Shown here one piece after another: positions 8,801 to 19,249 of a stretch of DNA of 42,799 nucleotides (the stretch's first letter is position 1; every line of letters begins with the position of its first letter). The notes under the pieces are model-generated. The model was not told the DNA's origin and did not search any database. It saw only the letters and a program-made list of their open reading frames with translations. Origin of the DNA: a bacterium (GTDB lineage Bacteria > Armatimonadota > Chthonomonadetes > Chthonomonadales > JAMCWF01); the NCBI GenBank assembly GCA_021842405.1, contig JAKBZR010000020.1, positions 1 to 42,799 of the forward strand, read 5' to 3'. A program made the translations under genes and the position numbers.

Positions 8801-9814
8801 TTAAACTCTCGAGTGGGTTTTTGTAAATTCAATCAATTCATCCACCAGGGCGAAGGCAAGGCCGGTTACGGTGTCAGCGCAGCCGTAATAGATGGCAATC
8901 CTGCCGGTTGGCGCATCGGTTAAAGCAGCGCATGGGAAAACCACGTTCGGCACATCCCCCACGCATTCGTATAGCTCCCGCGGAGATAAGATATAAGGCT
9001 CAGTGCGGTATCGGACTCTCCATGGCTCATCGAGGTCTAAAATCGCAACACCGGCGCTGTAAACAAATCCGTTACACGAGGTCAGAACTCCGTGGTAGAT
9101 CAATAACCAGCCCTCAGCGGTCTCAATCGGGATCGGACCGGCGCCGATCTTGGTGGCCTGCCAGCCGCCGTTTGGCCGCATCACGTGGCGATGATGCCCC
9201 CAATGCTCCAGATCAAGGCTTTCGGAATAGAAAATATCACCGAACGGAGTGTGCCCGTTATCGCTGGGGCGAGAGAGCATCGCATACTTTCCCCTGATCT
9301 TTCGGGGGAAGAGGACACCGTTACGGTTGAACGGTAAAAACGAATTTTCTAGCTTATAAAAGGTCTCGAAATCTCGAGTCCAGGCGATACCGATGGTTGG
9401 ACCGTGGTAACCGTTACACCAGGTGACGTAATACCGATCTTCAAGCCACACCACTCGCGGATCATAGCCGTATTCCCAGCGCAATACTTCCGGATCATCC
9501 CCCTGAAATTGGATCCGATCCGGGTTGATTGTCCAGTGAATACCGTCTCGGCTGAATCCGACATGCAACTGCATAAACCTTCGTGTATCGTCGCACCGGA
9601 AAACTCCGGCGAACTCGCCTTTGAACGATACCACCGCGCTATTAAAGATGGAGTTTGACGTTGGATTTAGGTCTCTGGGGATTACTGGATTATTGGAGTA
9701 TCGCCAGACAACCCCTGCATACGTGGATGGTCTGTCCTCCCACGGAATATTGGGCAATGGACATCCAACGATCAACGCTGACCTGCTAGTCAAATCAGTA
9801 CCTTTCCCATTCAT
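8801..9814 (-). CDS. GH130-family glycoside phosphorylase/hydrolase
   Basis: Protein of 337 residues with the five-bladed beta-propeller signatures of GH130, a family that mostly splits beta-mannosides with phosphate. Blade motifs visible include [33 protein letters not shown] (Asp118 in DPR fits the family's general acid), [38 protein letters not shown] and [11 protein letters not shown]. No signal peptide is seen, so it is likely cytoplasmic. The ATG at 9814 is chosen because it lies one base after the stop of the BsuPI gene, allowing reinitiation. A start at 9859 would overlap that gene by 44 bases. The mannoside substrate is inference. Confidence 0.85.
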   Translation of the reverse strand: MNGKGTDLTSRSALIVGCPLPNIPWEDRPSTYAGVVWRYSNNPVIPRDLNPTSNSIFNSAVVSFKGEFAGVFRCDDTRRFMQLHVGFSRDGIHWTINPDRIQFQGDDPEVLRWEYGYDPRVVWLEDRYYVTWCNGYHGPTIGIAWTRDFETFYKLENSFLPFNRNGVLFPRKIRGKYAMLSRPSDNGHTPFGDIFYSESLDLEHWGHHRHVMRPNGGWQATKIGAGPIPIETAEGWLLIYHGVLTSCNGFVYSAGVAILDLDEPWRVRYRTEPYILSPRELYECVGDVPNVVFPCAALTDAPTGRIAIYYGCADTVTGLAFALVDELIEFTKTHSRV

Positions 9815-9815
9815 T

Positions 9816-10385
9816 TTATTGAACGACTGTAATCGTGACCGGCGAGCCAACGACATCATTGCCGGTCGGTACGATTGTGCTGCTCAAAGTTAAATTCGAT
9901 CGTGGGTAGATTTGATAGGTACCCGGAGCCAACCCACTCAGTGCGTCGTTGAGACCAGGGGCAATGCTTTGTGGAAAAGTCAGTGAGTAATGGATCGTTT
10001 GCCCGGGGTTCCAGGCTTGCGGTACGATTTGCTGCGTGGTCACCAACTTATGGCCCGGCCACCATTCCCAGGTCACCACCCGCCCGTTTTGAACGATCGC
10101 ATACCCCCACCAGATTGTGGGCGGTGGCGTGGGATAGTTTACGTGGATTACGGCGGAGGTGGTGTTGGTGACCGCAACGTCTATTTGAATGGTATCACCG
10201 GTGTGGTAAACCTTTTTGTCGGTGGAAAGCTGAACCTGCAAACCGTAGGGCGCCGGTACTTGATTAATGGAACGCCCAATCGCGCTATCGCGGGTTGCGG
10301 ATTGATTCAATCCGGAGTTCGATCCCCCGCATCCCCAAAGGGATGCGGTCAGGGTTAACAATGAAAGCGTAACCATCCTTTTCAT
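9816..10385 (-). CDS. lipoprotein with a BsuPI-like domain
   Basis: Protein of 189 residues. The N-terminal lipoprotein signal ends LWGC near residue 19. Residues about 48-185 form an Ig-like beta domain that resembles the BsuPI (intracellular proteinase inhibitor) family: [24 protein letters not shown], then a W-rich middle (TIWWGYAIV) and a [12 protein letters not shown] end. Proteinase inhibition has not been shown for most such lipoproteins. GGAG lies 9 bases before the ATG. It begins 3 bases after the acuC stop and ends 1 base before GH130, so it belongs to the same transcript. Confidence 0.78.
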   Translation of the reverse strand: MKRMVTLSLLTLTASLWGCGGSNSGLNQSATRDSAIGRSINQVPAPYGLQVQLSTDKKVYHTGDTIQIDVAVTNTTSAVIHVNYPTPPPTIWWGYAIVQNGRVVTWEWWPGHKLVTTQQIVPQAWNPGQTIHYSLTFPQSIAPGLNDALSGLAPGTYQIYPRSNLTLSSTIVPTGNDVVGSPVTITVVQ

Positions 10386-10388
10386 TTT

Positions 10389-11549
10389 TCATGCTCCGTT
10401 TACCTTGCTGTCAGAGCTTAAACCGTGAATTGGAAAATGTCTGCTCTTTACTTCCTTTACCGTTGCATTGGCCGTGGTTTTAGCAATCGAAATTAATGGG
10501 CCCGGGATTTCAACGGGTTCCGGATCCAGCATCGCTCGGTTCTTAGCGCCAATCTCCCAATCCGAAGGAAGTTCCGTCGGTAAGGGCTTATTCAAAACCA
10601 CGGCGGTTGCCAACGCCCACATTCGAGGCACATTGTCAAGATTGTATCCACCCCCGCCAAGGGCCAGCACCGGCACTCCCAATGCCACCACCGCTTCGAT
10701 CGGTTTTAACCAACCCTGAATAGTCAGGCAGATGTGCGCCAGAGGATCGGCGTAGTGAGCATCGGCGCCCATTTGGAGGCAGATAACTTCCGGTTGAAAC
10801 GCCTGCAAGATGGGCAGCGCAGCCTCTTCAAATACATAATGCCAGCTTTCATCGTCGGTATACGGTGCAACCGGAAGATTGACCGCAAAGCCCTTCCCCG
10901 CTCCTTCTCCCATGTCAGCCACCCAGCCGGTTCCGGGGAAAAGATGGTGTCCCGATTCATGAATGGAGAGCGTTAAAACGGTTGGATCATCATAAAACGC
11001 TTCTTGCACGCCATCGCCGTGATGAACATCCACATCCACATAAGCGACTTTTTTAAATGCTTGGCGAAGTCGCTTGATGGCTACGACCGGATCGTTAAAA
11101 ACGCAAAAACCGGCCGCCTGCGACCAATGCGCATGGTGCTGCCCCCCGGACAAGCTGACCACCCTCTCACATCCACCTATGATGGCTTCCGCACCTTGAA
11201 GCGAAGCGCCGGTATAGAGCGCTGACGCCGAGTACATGTTGGGAAAGATGGGGTTATCACCGCCCCCAAAACCATATCGGGCCGCCTCTCTCGGCTCATA
11301 ATCATCGGTCACTAGGGAGAAGCGTTTTACGGCATTCAGATAGTCGGCGCTGTGAGCAGTATTTAGCTCCTCGAAGCTGACCTCTCTTGGCCTGATGATG
11401 GGGATATCATCCAAAATTCCTAATCGCTCCGCTAACTTAACGGTCAACTCCAATCGCCGCGGGTTGAGCGGATGTTCCGCCCCCAGGTTATAACCTAACA
11501 GATCAGCGTGATAGATGAATAGGAGCCCGGACTTTGTCGAGTTTACCAT
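10389..11549 (-). CDS. acuC: AcuC-like histone deacetylase superfamily protein
   Basis: Zn-dependent amidohydrolase of 386 residues, full length for bacterial AcuC/class I-like deacetylases, which remove acetyl groups from lysines such as those on acetyl-CoA synthetase. Active-site elements are complete: His138-His139 (GGQHHA), the metal ligands Asp174 and His176 in VDVDVHHGDG, and Asp263 in QMGADAHYADP. The GGGGYN loop is also present. The ATG at 11549 overlaps the stop of the DUF2892 gene as ATGGTAA, so translation is coupled. An upstream start at 11585 is less likely. The acetylated target cannot be told from the context. Confidence 0.87.
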   Translation of the reverse strand: MVNSTKSGLLFIYHADLLGYNLGAEHPLNPRRLELTVKLAERLGILDDIPIIRPREVSFEELNTAHSADYLNAVKRFSLVTDDYEPREAARYGFGGGDNPIFPNMYSASALYTGASLQGAEAIIGGCERVVSLSGGQHHAHWSQAAGFCVFNDPVVAIKRLRQAFKKVAYVDVDVHHGDGVQEAFYDDPTVLTLSIHESGHHLFPGTGWVADMGEGAGKGFAVNLPVAPYTDDESWHYVFEEAALPILQAFQPEVICLQMGADAHYADPLAHICLTIQGWLKPIEAVVALGVPVLALGGGGYNLDNVPRMWALATAVVLNKPLPTELPSDWEIGAKNRAMLDPEPVEIPGPLISIAKTTANATVKEVKSRHFPIHGLSSDSKVNGA

Positions 11550-11767
11550 CGCGTTTTTATCCCCAACGCTCGAATTGCACACCAACCGATGAAGCCTTCA
11601 TATAGACTAAAGATGCCACCCATCGCCAGAAGGATGACTAGGATGACACGAATATCAAACGGTTTCGGGAGACGCAATAAAAATAGAATGCCCGCCATTA
11701 ATAGCGAAATGACTCCCCCGGCAAGTCGAATGAAACGACCACGATGGTTAATATTACAGGCAGGCAA
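11543..11767 (-). CDS. small DUF2892-like membrane protein
   Basis: Protein of 74 residues with two hydrophobic helices (about 14-31 and 40-58) and an ending FIGWCAIRALGIKT that matches the GxCxxxxxxGI(N/K)T tail of DUF2892/YgaP-type membrane proteins. Their function is mostly unknown, although some are linked to rhodanese domains. The start is TTG at 11767, strongly supported by AAGGAGG six bases upstream. It sits between rpoD and acuC and overlaps acuC by 7 bases. Confidence 0.8.
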   Translation of the reverse strand: MPACNINHRGRFIRLAGGVISLLMAGILFLLRLPKPFDIRVILVILLAMGGIFSLYEGFIGWCAIRALGIKTRW

Positions 11768-11839
11768 TCCACCCCTCCTTTCGAGGATCCCCGCCCGAAT
11801 TCGGCGTGATTGACGATGAGGCTTTCCGGTTTAGTGGAA

Positions 11840-12988
11840 TTACTGAAAATCGCGCAGTTTTTTGCTTCGACTGGGATGTCGTAATTTCTTCAGTGCTTTT
11901 GATTCGATTTGCCGGATCCGTTCACGAGTTACCTGAAAATGACGTCCTACCTCTTCCAGTGTTTTGGAACAGCCGTCATCCAGACCAAAACGCAGAATGA
12001 GCACTTCTCGCTCTCGTTGCGTTAATTGATCGAGTGCTTCTTCAATCTTTTGACGAAGCAGCAGATAGTTGGCTGCATCAGAGGGATTCAGGGTATCTCG
12101 ATCCTCGATGAAATCGGCCAGATGGCTCTCATCCTCTTCACCGACCGGTGACTCCAGTGAGACCGGTTCCGACGCCACCCTCAAAATTTCCGACACTCGC
12201 TCAACCTTGATTTGCAGCTCATCGGCAATCTCACCCAGCGAGGGCTCGCGACCCAGCTTTTGCCTCAATTGCGTCGAGGTCTTGATCAGGCGGTTGATCG
12301 TCTCCACCATGTGAACCGGCACTCGAATGGTTCGCGCCTGATCAGCAATTGCACGGGTAATGGCTTGTCGAATCCACCAGGTTGCATAGGTGCTAAATTT
12401 ATAACCGCGACGATAATCAAATTTTTCAACCGCACGTATCAGTCCGAGATTGCCTTCCTGAATGAGATCGGGAAAAGACATTCCGCGCCCACTGTAACGT
12501 TTGGCGATGGAGACAACCAGCCTCAAGTTCGATTCGCAGAGGAGTTGTTTGGCGGCCCAATCGCCCCCTTCAATTCGTTGTGCCAGCTCGATCTCGCGTT
12601 CCAAGGTCAGCAGAGGGGTTTTACCGATTTCACGAAGCCACATTCTCACCGAATCATCCAACGGAGCGCCTTCAACCGCCACAAGCTCCAGATCGGTGGT
12701 CTCTATTTCGTGAGTCTCCGGCCTTAATTCGTATTGAACCGGTTCGTCTATCGTAGTGGTTAGGTCACTCTGTTTCCCCAAGATCGAGATATTTTCTTCT
12801 TCCAACTGGCAAAGGAATTCATCGATCTGATCAGGATCCACTCCATCCGGCGGCAGGGAATCGTTGATCTCATCGTATGTGATGAAACCTTTTTGTTGCC
12901 CCTGCAATAAAAGCTGGGGGAATGGAGCCGATCCACTGGGTAGATGCTCCCCAGCAAGACGACGGCTCATTGGAACACCACTGTTCAA
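11840..12988 (-). CDS. rpoD: primary RNA polymerase sigma factor RpoD/SigA
   Basis: Housekeeping sigma factor of 382 residues. A short region 1.1-like N-terminus ([15 protein letters not shown]) and an acidic linker precede region 1.2 ([18 protein letters not shown]). Region 2 is complete, including [20 protein letters not shown] for -10 recognition and melting. Region 3 and region 4 follow, with the HTH at [24 protein letters not shown] start at 12988 is chosen because GGAGG lies 8 bases before it and it falls one base after the dnaG stop. An ATG at 12970 (MSRRLAG) is the alternative. The dnaG-rpoD order is the classical macromolecular synthesis arrangement. Confidence 0.93.
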   Translation of the reverse strand: MNSGVPMSRRLAGEHLPSGSAPFPQLLLQGQQKGFITYDEINDSLPPDGVDPDQIDEFLCQLEEENISILGKQSDLTTTIDEPVQYELRPETHEIETTDLELVAVEGAPLDDSVRMWLREIGKTPLLTLEREIELAQRIEGGDWAAKQLLCESNLRLVVSIAKRYSGRGMSFPDLIQEGNLGLIRAVEKFDYRRGYKFSTYATWWIRQAITRAIADQARTIRVPVHMVETINRLIKTSTQLRQKLGREPSLGEIADELQIKVERVSEILRVASEPVSLESPVGEEDESHLADFIEDRDTLNPSDAANYLLLRQKIEEALDQLTQREREVLILRFGLDDGCSKTLEEVGRHFQVTRERIRQIESKALKKLRHPSRSKKLRDFQ

Positions 12989-12989
12989 A

Positions 12990-14855
12990 TCAGCGCCCTC
13001 CGATATCGGTCCGATCGCCATCCGTATCCTTTAATTCACTCGATAGACGATGATACTCCCGCACGATCTCACTCTCTTCCACCGTTAAAACCGGCTGCCT
13101 TCGCACCAGTTCCGCTACCCGCCTGCGCAGTTCCTCTCGATGTTGCCGTCGAATGCGATCTCTGCAATCTAAAATCGAGGCCTGCATTAATGGCATGTTC
13201 CCTGCCTGTTCTAATATTTCCTGCAAGGTTATCCGAATGTTGGAGGAAAATTCGGCATCGTCTAATTTTCCAATAACATCGAGCACCTCAACGCTCGCAT
13301 CGAACTCCACCGCGTTGCGGATTACATTATGGAGTCGCCTGAAAGCAGGGGTACGAAAATCCTCCTCATTGACCTGCTCGAGTACGAAATGCCGCCACTC
13401 GGTGGATATTAAGGCGCGTATCAATTCGCGTTCAGCCCGTTCAGCGGCTGACATTATTTTAGCCGTCGTTCTTAAATCGCGGTTATCAGCGGAACGAGCC
13501 GATTTCGCCGAGATACTATTTTGTGCGGATTGAGGTGATTTCCATTCTCGCCTTTTCGCACCAGCGTGCTGGGAACGTCTTTCCTCAATGTCAGCTCTTA
13601 TTTGTGCCTCGGCAACCGTAATCCCGCTCGAGTAGCGGGGATGGTAAGGCGCAAGCATTCCCACAAACCGTTCGCGCTCAATTGCGCTGCTCAGCCGTGC
13701 TACCATGGGTAATGCTCGGCGGAAAAAGGTCTCTTTACCCGATTCTTGACTGAGATCGCTTGAGGAAATCAAATTCTCGATTTGGAAGGTCGTCAAATCC
13801 ACCGCATTTCGAATCGCGGACTGAAACGCCTCCGATTTCCCATCCCTCAGCAGCGAATCGGGATCTTCGCCAGCCTGAATTCGGGCAATCTTCACCTCTA
13901 GACCGGCTCCGGTCAAAATCTCAGCCGCTCGAACGGCCGCTTTTCGTCCCGCCTCATCTCCATCGTAACATGCCACCACCTGGTTGCAGTACCTTGCCAG
14001 CAGCGCACCGTGCTCCGGGGTTAAGGCGGTGCCTAAACCGGCTACCGCATGGGTGAAACCCGCTTGATGAGCGGCAACCACATCAATATAACCTTCCATC
14101 AATAAGGCACAATCGGTCTTTGCGATGGATTTTCTGGATTGTGAAAGGCCGTAAAGCGTTTTACCTTTATCGAATAGGGCGGTTTGAGATGAGTTGAGAT
14201 ATTTCGGCGGCTCATCGCCTAAGGCGCGGCCGCCGAAGCCCACTATCCGATCTTGAGCGTCAATAATGGGAAACATCAACCGATGGTGGAAGACATCGCT
14301 CAACTCTCCGTTCCGATTTTTACGGATCAACCCTGCGCTGACCGCAACGGTATCGGAGATCCCTTTTCGCCGCAACGCACCCGCCAACGCGGTCCAACTG
14401 TCTGGGGAGTAACCAATCTGAAACTTCTCCTGGCTGTCTAGAGAGATGCACCGAGTAGTTAAATACTGCTTTGCTACTTCGCATTCAGCCAGGAATTCAC
14501 GAAATAATCGGGCGGCTACTTGGTTGACTTGCGCAATCTGATCGCGCTCGCTGGTGGCTCCTTGTTTACCTTTACGCTCGAAGTCAAGACCTACCCGTCG
14601 CGCCAGTTTTTCGGCTGCCTCCACAAAGGATAGGTTTTCCATTCGCTCAATGAAATCGAAGACATCCCCACCCAGTCCACATCCAAAGCATTTCCAAGAC
14701 TGAAACGTTGGATCCACGTGGAACGACGCCGTTTTCTCCTCATGGAACGGACAGAGCGCTTTGTAAACTCTGCCTGCTTTTTTGAGACGAATATACTCTC
14801 CGATTACAGACACGACGTCGTTTTTGGCTCGTATCGCTTCCCGATCGGCCGCCAA
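12990..14855 (-). CDS. dnaG: DNA primase DnaG
   Basis: Primase of 621 residues that makes RNA primers at the replication fork. The N-terminal CHC2 zinc finger is intact (Cys35, His38, Cys56, Cys59). The catalytic core contains the TOPRIM elements [16 protein letters not shown] and [12 protein letters not shown], and DPDSLLR near the end of the core. The C-terminal part (about 480-610) is helical, as expected for the helicase-binding region. The start is TTG with only a modest Shine-Dalgarno (GGAG 11 bases away). Its last codons contain the Shine-Dalgarno of rpoD, so the two genes are tightly coupled. Confidence 0.94.
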   Translation of the reverse strand: MAADREAIRAKNDVVSVIGEYIRLKKAGRVYKALCPFHEEKTASFHVDPTFQSWKCFGCGLGGDVFDFIERMENLSFVEAAEKLARRVGLDFERKGKQGATSERDQIAQVNQVAARLFREFLAECEVAKQYLTTRCISLDSQEKFQIGYSPDSWTALAGALRRKGISDTVAVSAGLIRKNRNGELSDVFHHRLMFPIIDAQDRIVGFGGRALGDEPPKYLNSSQTALFDKGKTLYGLSQSRKSIAKTDCALLMEGYIDVVAAHQAGFTHAVAGLGTALTPEHGALLARYCNQVVACYDGDEAGRKAAVRAAEILTGAGLEVKIARIQAGEDPDSLLRDGKSEAFQSAIRNAVDLTTFQIENLISSSDLSQESGKETFFRRALPMVARLSSAIERERFVGMLAPYHPRYSSGITVAEAQIRADIEERRSQHAGAKRREWKSPQSAQNSISAKSARSADNRDLRTTAKIMSAAERAERELIRALISTEWRHFVLEQVNEEDFRTPAFRRLHNVIRNAVEFDASVEVLDVIGKLDDAEFSSNIRITLQEILEQAGNMPLMQASILDCRDRIRRQHREELRRRVAELVRRQPVLTVEESEIVREYHRLSSELKDTDGDRTDIGGR

Positions 14856-14916
14856 TTTTCTACCTGCTCCCCCACTAGATTGGGTGGGCTTTTTACGACA
14901 ACCCCTTAGCCATTCC

Positions 14917-15876
14917 CTACTCGGTGATCGCGATCGTTATCCCTACCACTAGAAAACCTTTACCGTTGTGGAGATCCAACAGGTTAAATGCAGCGTGAGC
15001 CGATTCACGATAATCAACGTAAAGAGTATTACCGGTCTGCTGCACACTCGATGACCAGCCGTAGAGCTTAAACACTTTAGACAGAGGATATCCCAGCCTC
15101 ACGCCGCGCTCCGTTTCACCCGGACCGCTGTAGCCAAATATCTGTATCTGGATCACTCGACCATCTTTATTGAACAAAAACCGCTTTTCGTATTGGTCAT
15201 TTTTGGTCTTATAAATCCAGGTCTGCTCGCCCGGTTCGGTGCCGGTCGTGCTGGCTGACATTGAGCCGAACATCGAAGCGCCCGGCTTTTGTGCGCCACC
15301 GGCCATACCGGGCATCCCCGGCATTCCGTAAGGCGTACTGCCGGTCATCATATTGGGAGGCATCCCCGGCATCGCGGAGCTAGCTCCCATCATGGTTGTC
15401 GGCATACCAGGAACACCGCCCATCCCGATACCGCCTCTCCTGGCGCCACCGGGCATATAGCTCAATCCGCCACCTCTCGCCGCACCCGGCATCGTCGGCA
15501 TTCCCGGGATGGTACCTGGACCCATCGTACCTGCACCGGGGCCGCCCAGTCCCGGCAAGGCGGGCAGGTAGCTACCGCCCATGTAAGGCGAGCTCCCAGG
15601 CATCGTGGGTTGCATCGGGTATCCACCCTGCATACCGGGCTCCATACCGGTCATCCCCATTCCGGGGTACATATTGGTTTGTTGCGCGGCACCGCCTGAA
15701 ATTATTTCAGAAGGAGCGCCGAACTTGTCAAGCACTGAACGAAAGTTGCGCAATAGGTATATGCCCAGCAATGATCGCTCGACATGTAGCCCGGCCGCCG
15801 GTGCAGGTGCCACCGCCCCCATCGCTAAAGCGCCCGCTATTAAGACACACAGTGAACTCCGCCTCATCCATCTCAT
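14917..15876 (-). CDS. secreted Met/Pro/Gly-rich low-complexity protein
   Basis: Protein of 319 residues, not assigned to a family. It has a signal peptide (SLCVLIAGALAMGAVAPAPAAG). A short conserved-looking domain (about 29-62, ERSLLGIYLLRNFRSVLDKFG) follows. The middle (about 68-215) is a low-complexity tract with repeated GMPG, GMPGM and PTMPG units. The C-terminal domain (about 225-319) starts WIYKTKNDQYEKRFLFNKDG and ends in beta-like strands. The two outer parts look like one small domain predicting structure from 'slope' and 'phase' of a profile, as in SmpA/BamE-like folds, but this is weak. GGAGG stands 8 bases before the ATG, and a TATAAT is found about 85 bases upstream. Confidence 0.7.
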   Translation of the reverse strand: MRWMRRSSLCVLIAGALAMGAVAPAPAAGLHVERSLLGIYLLRNFRSVLDKFGAPSEIISGGAAQQTNMYPGMGMTGMEPGMQGGYPMQPTMPGSSPYMGGSYLPALPGLGGPGAGTMGPGTIPGMPTMPGAARGGGLSYMPGGARRGGIGMGGVPGMPTTMMGASSAMPGMPPNMMTGSTPYGMPGMPGMAGGAQKPGASMFGSMSASTTGTEPGEQTWIYKTKNDQYEKRFLFNKDGRVIQIQIFGYSGPGETERGVRLGYPLSKVFKLYGWSSSVQQTGNTLYVDYRESAHAAFNLLDLHNGKGFLVVGITIAITE

Positions 15877-15959
15877 AGGATTTCCTCCCCCCGATCCATT
15901 GATCCGTAAAGGTAACGCATAGACAACACTATTCCGTTTTTTCTTTCAATCACTCATCT

Positions 15960-15965
15960 ATTATA
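15960..15965 (-). promoter_or_regulatory. possible -10 box upstream of the Met/Pro/Gly-rich gene and dnaG-rpoD
   Basis: A perfect TATAAT on the minus strand lies in the 171-base gap after the polysaccharide deacetylase gene. The -35 at 17 bases (GCAGGA) is poor. It could start an internal transcript for the Met/Pro/Gly-rich gene, dnaG and rpoD. Confidence 0.4.
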
Positions 15966-16047
15966 CAAGACTTGGACGAATTCCTGCTTTAATTTTAAAG
16001 GACATTGAAATTAAAATTCTCCGTATTTCAATACGACTTAACTTCGA

Positions 16048-17886
16048 TTATCGGTTGATTTGGATCCCCCGCGTTAGAGGGGTTTTATTCTCTATCGTTG
16101 CAACCAACTGCCGGAGTAAAACAAAGCGGAACCCACGAGCTTTCAAGCCGGCGATAATCTGCGGCAATGCTTGAACCGTAGCGGAGCGACCATTGTGCAG
16201 CAAAATAATCGCACCATCGCGAGCCTTATCTACGATATAGTGAGTCAACCGTTCAATTGGGGGGTACTCCATCTTTTCGGCGTCCACCGTCCAGAAAACC
16301 GGCGTCAGTCCCCATCGAGCGGCCTCACGTATAACCATGGGGCTTATGTCACCGCCGGGTGGCCTGAAAAATTGAGGTCGGGGTGCTCCGGCCGCTTGTA
16401 TGGCAACGTTTGCTTTGAGAAGCTCCTGGTCCACGCCGTCAGCGGTCAAGAGCGCTAGGTCAGGATGGCTATAACTGTGGTTTTCTACCTCCATCCCATC
16501 CTGAACCATCATTTTGACCAGATTCGGATGTTTCACTACGTGGCGGCCGATTACAAAAAAAGTGGCGGGGACCCCGTTGGTATGTAAGATCGCAAGCAGA
16601 GCGGGCGTAATGCCCGGTTTCGGCCCGTCATCAAAGGTCAGCGCTACCTCCTTATCACTCGGGTTTCCCTTCCAAAGCGCCAATTCAGCCCCACTGGAAT
16701 CGGATATCAGCTCTTTTCGGGCGAGATGGCGACTCGGATCCAGGGCAATGGAGCGCTCCAACCACTCACTCACTAACTGGCTTTTGTCCTCCAATTTGAG
16801 GGCGGCTTGCGCAATTCGGTCGCTCAACATGGCACGGCTTGGTTTAAGGGCGAGCAACCGCCACAACTCCGCCTTTACCATCGCCGATTCCGCGTCCAGT
16901 TGGCTGGCGGCCGGCGGAGCATCCGGATTCAAGGTATAAACTTGTCGGGTTGAGCGATCTATCACTTGGGCGTTGGAACCATAGGTGATCACTTCAATCG
17001 CATGTGCTCCATTTGCCACTTTAGTGGTATCCCAAAGATATTGATAAGGGGGGCGGTTCAATATGGTAAGGGGGTGGCCGTCAATCCGGAAGACAAGGTA
17101 CTGAAAATCGTTGCCAAGGTTGCCGGGTGTCAGCGATACCACGCCATGCAAGGCATCTTTGCGACTGGGGAACCGGGCGGCCGGCGTTTGAATGGGAAGC
17201 GGCTGTGAAAATCCGGTTGCGAGTGGTAAATCGGGGTTTAACGTCATTAAGATTCCGACCGGTTCACTCGTTGGGTTTGAGCCGAGTAGCCAGTACGCTT
17301 TGCGGTACTGTACGTAGACCTCCGACCAGTTTTTCCGGCGCTCCGCCGATAATCCATTAAAAAAATCGCTCTGAGCTGCATAGGCATCCGGAAGAACCAG
17401 ATCGCTCGCCCCGTTGACATCCCCCAATAAGTAGTAAAGGTACTCACGAGCGATGCTGAGGGTTGCCACGTCGCCATTCCGAATCCCATTTAAACGAACA
17501 AGCGCTTGTTGAAAGTGCCCCTCTGAAATAAGGTGAAGCGCCAGCCCGTAATTCGCGATGGCATCTTTTGGGCTCTCGGCTTGAGCCGCTTTGAAATACC
17601 AATTCGCCCGATGATCGGAACCAACTATCAGCCACAGCGCACCGGTCATATCATTGATCAGCGGATCATCCGGGTCAGCCAATCGCGCTTGATTGATCTC
17701 AACCGCGGCACCGCGAATATCACCCGATTTCAAGCGCGAAATGGATTGGGCTACGTCGAATACTACCGATCGGGATGCTGCCTCTGCCTGAATAGTTATG
17801 AGTGTGCTGAAAATCAATAAAACAAGAATGGTTTTGCCAATCCGACTTGCGCGATCTTTGAGATCGCGGACAAAATATATCCTCAA
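16048..17886 (-). CDS. TPR and NodB-domain polysaccharide deacetylase
   Basis: Exported protein of 612 residues. A hydrophobic segment ([18 protein letters not shown]) acts as signal peptide or anchor. Residues about 40-200 look like TPR-type helices, followed by a beta-rich part near 240-315. The C-terminal NodB domain (about 415-600) carries the metal and catalytic motifs [20 protein letters not shown] and LLHNG, so an active metal-dependent deacetylase of cell-wall glycan or exopolysaccharide is expected. The TTG start overlaps the hflX stop as TTGA, indicating translational coupling. The true substrate is unknown. Confidence 0.87.
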   Translation of the reverse strand: MRIYFVRDLKDRASRIGKTILVLLIFSTLITIQAEAASRSVVFDVAQSISRLKSGDIRGAAVEINQARLADPDDPLINDMTGALWLIVGSDHRANWYFKAAQAESPKDAIANYGLALHLISEGHFQQALVRLNGIRNGDVATLSIAREYLYYLLGDVNGASDLVLPDAYAAQSDFFNGLSAERRKNWSEVYVQYRKAYWLLGSNPTSEPVGILMTLNPDLPLATGFSQPLPIQTPAARFPSRKDALHGVVSLTPGNLGNDFQYLVFRIDGHPLTILNRPPYQYLWDTTKVANGAHAIEVITYGSNAQVIDRSTRQVYTLNPDAPPAASQLDAESAMVKAELWRLLALKPSRAMLSDRIAQAALKLEDKSQLVSEWLERSIALDPSRHLARKELISDSSGAELALWKGNPSDKEVALTFDDGPKPGITPALLAILHTNGVPATFFVIGRHVVKHPNLVKMMVQDGMEVENHSYSHPDLALLTADGVDQELLKANVAIQAAGAPRPQFFRPPGGDISPMVIREAARWGLTPVFWTVDAEKMEYPPIERLTHYIVDKARDGAIILLHNGRSATVQALPQIIAGLKARGFRFVLLRQLVATIENKTPLTRGIQINR

Positions 17887-19208
17887 GTCTCGTCCCCCGC
17901 CCTATTGATTGTTTTGCGCAGCACGCTTCCTCGTTTGTCCAAGTCAATCCGATACTGGCTGCACCAACCCGCAAACTCGCGGGTTACTTGCGCCTCAACG
18001 ATGATTGCCTCATCTTGATATTCGGCTCGGATGACACGGCCGTACTCGTAGCATTGCGCCACCAGGTCGCTGCGGTAATAGGGTATTTTTATCAACACCG
18101 GCACCAATAACGACTTTAATGCCTCGGTAACCTTTTCCATCAGGTAACTGATCCCCTCCGCCTTTAGCGCCGAGAGGTAGACTGAGTTCGGAGTGTTGGC
18201 TATTAACTCTCTCAGACTTGAAGCGTCCTCAACTTGGTCACTTTTGTTATATACGGTGATGGTGAGCTTGCCGCCGGCCCCCAACTCATCGAGGACCTGC
18301 ATAACCACTTGGCATTGCAGTTCACGCATTGGATGTGAAGCATCCACCACATGGATTAATACATCGGCTTCAACCACCTCTTCAAGTGTCGCTCGGAATG
18401 CGGCCACCAGATCCAAAGGTAAGTTGCGTATAAAACCGACCGTATCGGTCAACAGCAGCGCCCATCCGTCCGGTAGCGCAACGCGCCGGGTGGTTGGATC
18501 GAGCGTGGCAAACAGCTTGGGATCAGCGTAGACATCCGATCCCGATAAGAGGTTGAGCAGGGTAGACTTGCCGGAGCTGGTATAGCCCACCAGTGCAGCA
18601 GTCGGAAACGGCAATTTTCGCCGGAGCGCCCTCTGTTGGCGCCGTTGGCTTCGAACTTCAGCCAACTCCTCACCCAGTTCGGCGATCCGATCTCTTAATC
18701 TACGACGGTCGGTTTCCAATTTCGTCTCGCCGAACCCACCGCGAATGCCGATACCGCCCTGTTGCCGCTCGAATCGAGTGTAGAGATTTGAAATGCGCGG
18801 CAAAAGATAGGTGTTCCGCGCCAACTCGACCTGGAGCTTGCCTTCACGGGTATGGGCACGCTGGGCAAAGATATCCAAGATAAGTTGAGTTCGATCAATG
18901 ACTCGGCAATCCGTCAAATCCTGTAAATTCCGCTGCTGGGTAGGAGATAATTCACAATCCACGATCACCAGGTCAGCGCCCAACTCCTTGACAACCGCAA
19001 AGATCTCCTCCGCCTTGCCTCTGCCCACATAAAACACGCTGTCAGGCTGAGATCGGTGCTGGTGTAACGATCCTATCACCACCGCGCCGGCCGTCGTTGC
19101 CAGCGAAGTTAGCTCATTAACGCTGTAGGATTCAACGGCCTCATCGCTTTCCACGCAAACCACCAGCGCTCGCTCTACGTTCTCAACCGTATGGCCGGAT
19201 GTCTTCAT
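17883..19208 (-). CDS. hflX: ribosome-associated GTPase HflX
   Basis: GTPase of 441 residues that splits or rescues ribosomes in the HflX family. The N-terminal domain ends in the family motif [14 protein letters not shown], followed by [20 protein letters not shown] and the Gly-rich [17 protein letters not shown]. The G domain has G1 [10 protein letters not shown]3 [10 protein letters not shown] and G4 NKSD. The ATG at 19208 (MKTSGH) is preferred to a TTG at 19244. It lies 41 bases after dapL and overlaps the deacetylase gene. Confidence 0.93.
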   Translation of the reverse strand: MKTSGHTVENVERALVVCVESDEAVESYSVNELTSLATTAGAVVIGSLHQHRSQPDSVFYVGRGKAEEIFAVVKELGADLVIVDCELSPTQQRNLQDLTDCRVIDRTQLILDIFAQRAHTREGKLQVELARNTYLLPRISNLYTRFERQQGGIGIRGGFGETKLETDRRRLRDRIAELGEELAEVRSQRRQQRALRRKLPFPTAALVGYTSSGKSTLLNLLSGSDVYADPKLFATLDPTTRRVALPDGWALLLTDTVGFIRNLPLDLVAAFRATLEEVVEADVLIHVVDASHPMRELQCQVVMQVLDELGAGGKLTITVYNKSDQVEDASSLRELIANTPNSVYLSALKAEGISYLMEKVTEALKSLLVPVLIKIPYYRSDLVAQCYEYGRVIRAEYQDEAIIVEAQVTREFAGWCSQYRIDLDKRGSVLRKTINRAGDET

Positions 19209-19249
19209 TGATTCATCACTTCCATATTTACGTTTCCATTTCAACTCAG

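Noticed and set aside
14880-14900. Terminator on the plus strand before dnaG
   Set aside because: The stem is only five pairs and the T-run is on the strand with no gene. Neighbouring genes run the other way.
15990-16020. AT-only inverted repeat AATTTTAA...TTAAAATT as terminator
   Set aside because: A stem of eight A-T pairs is too weak, with no clear T-tract. It may be chance in AT-rich intergenic sequence.
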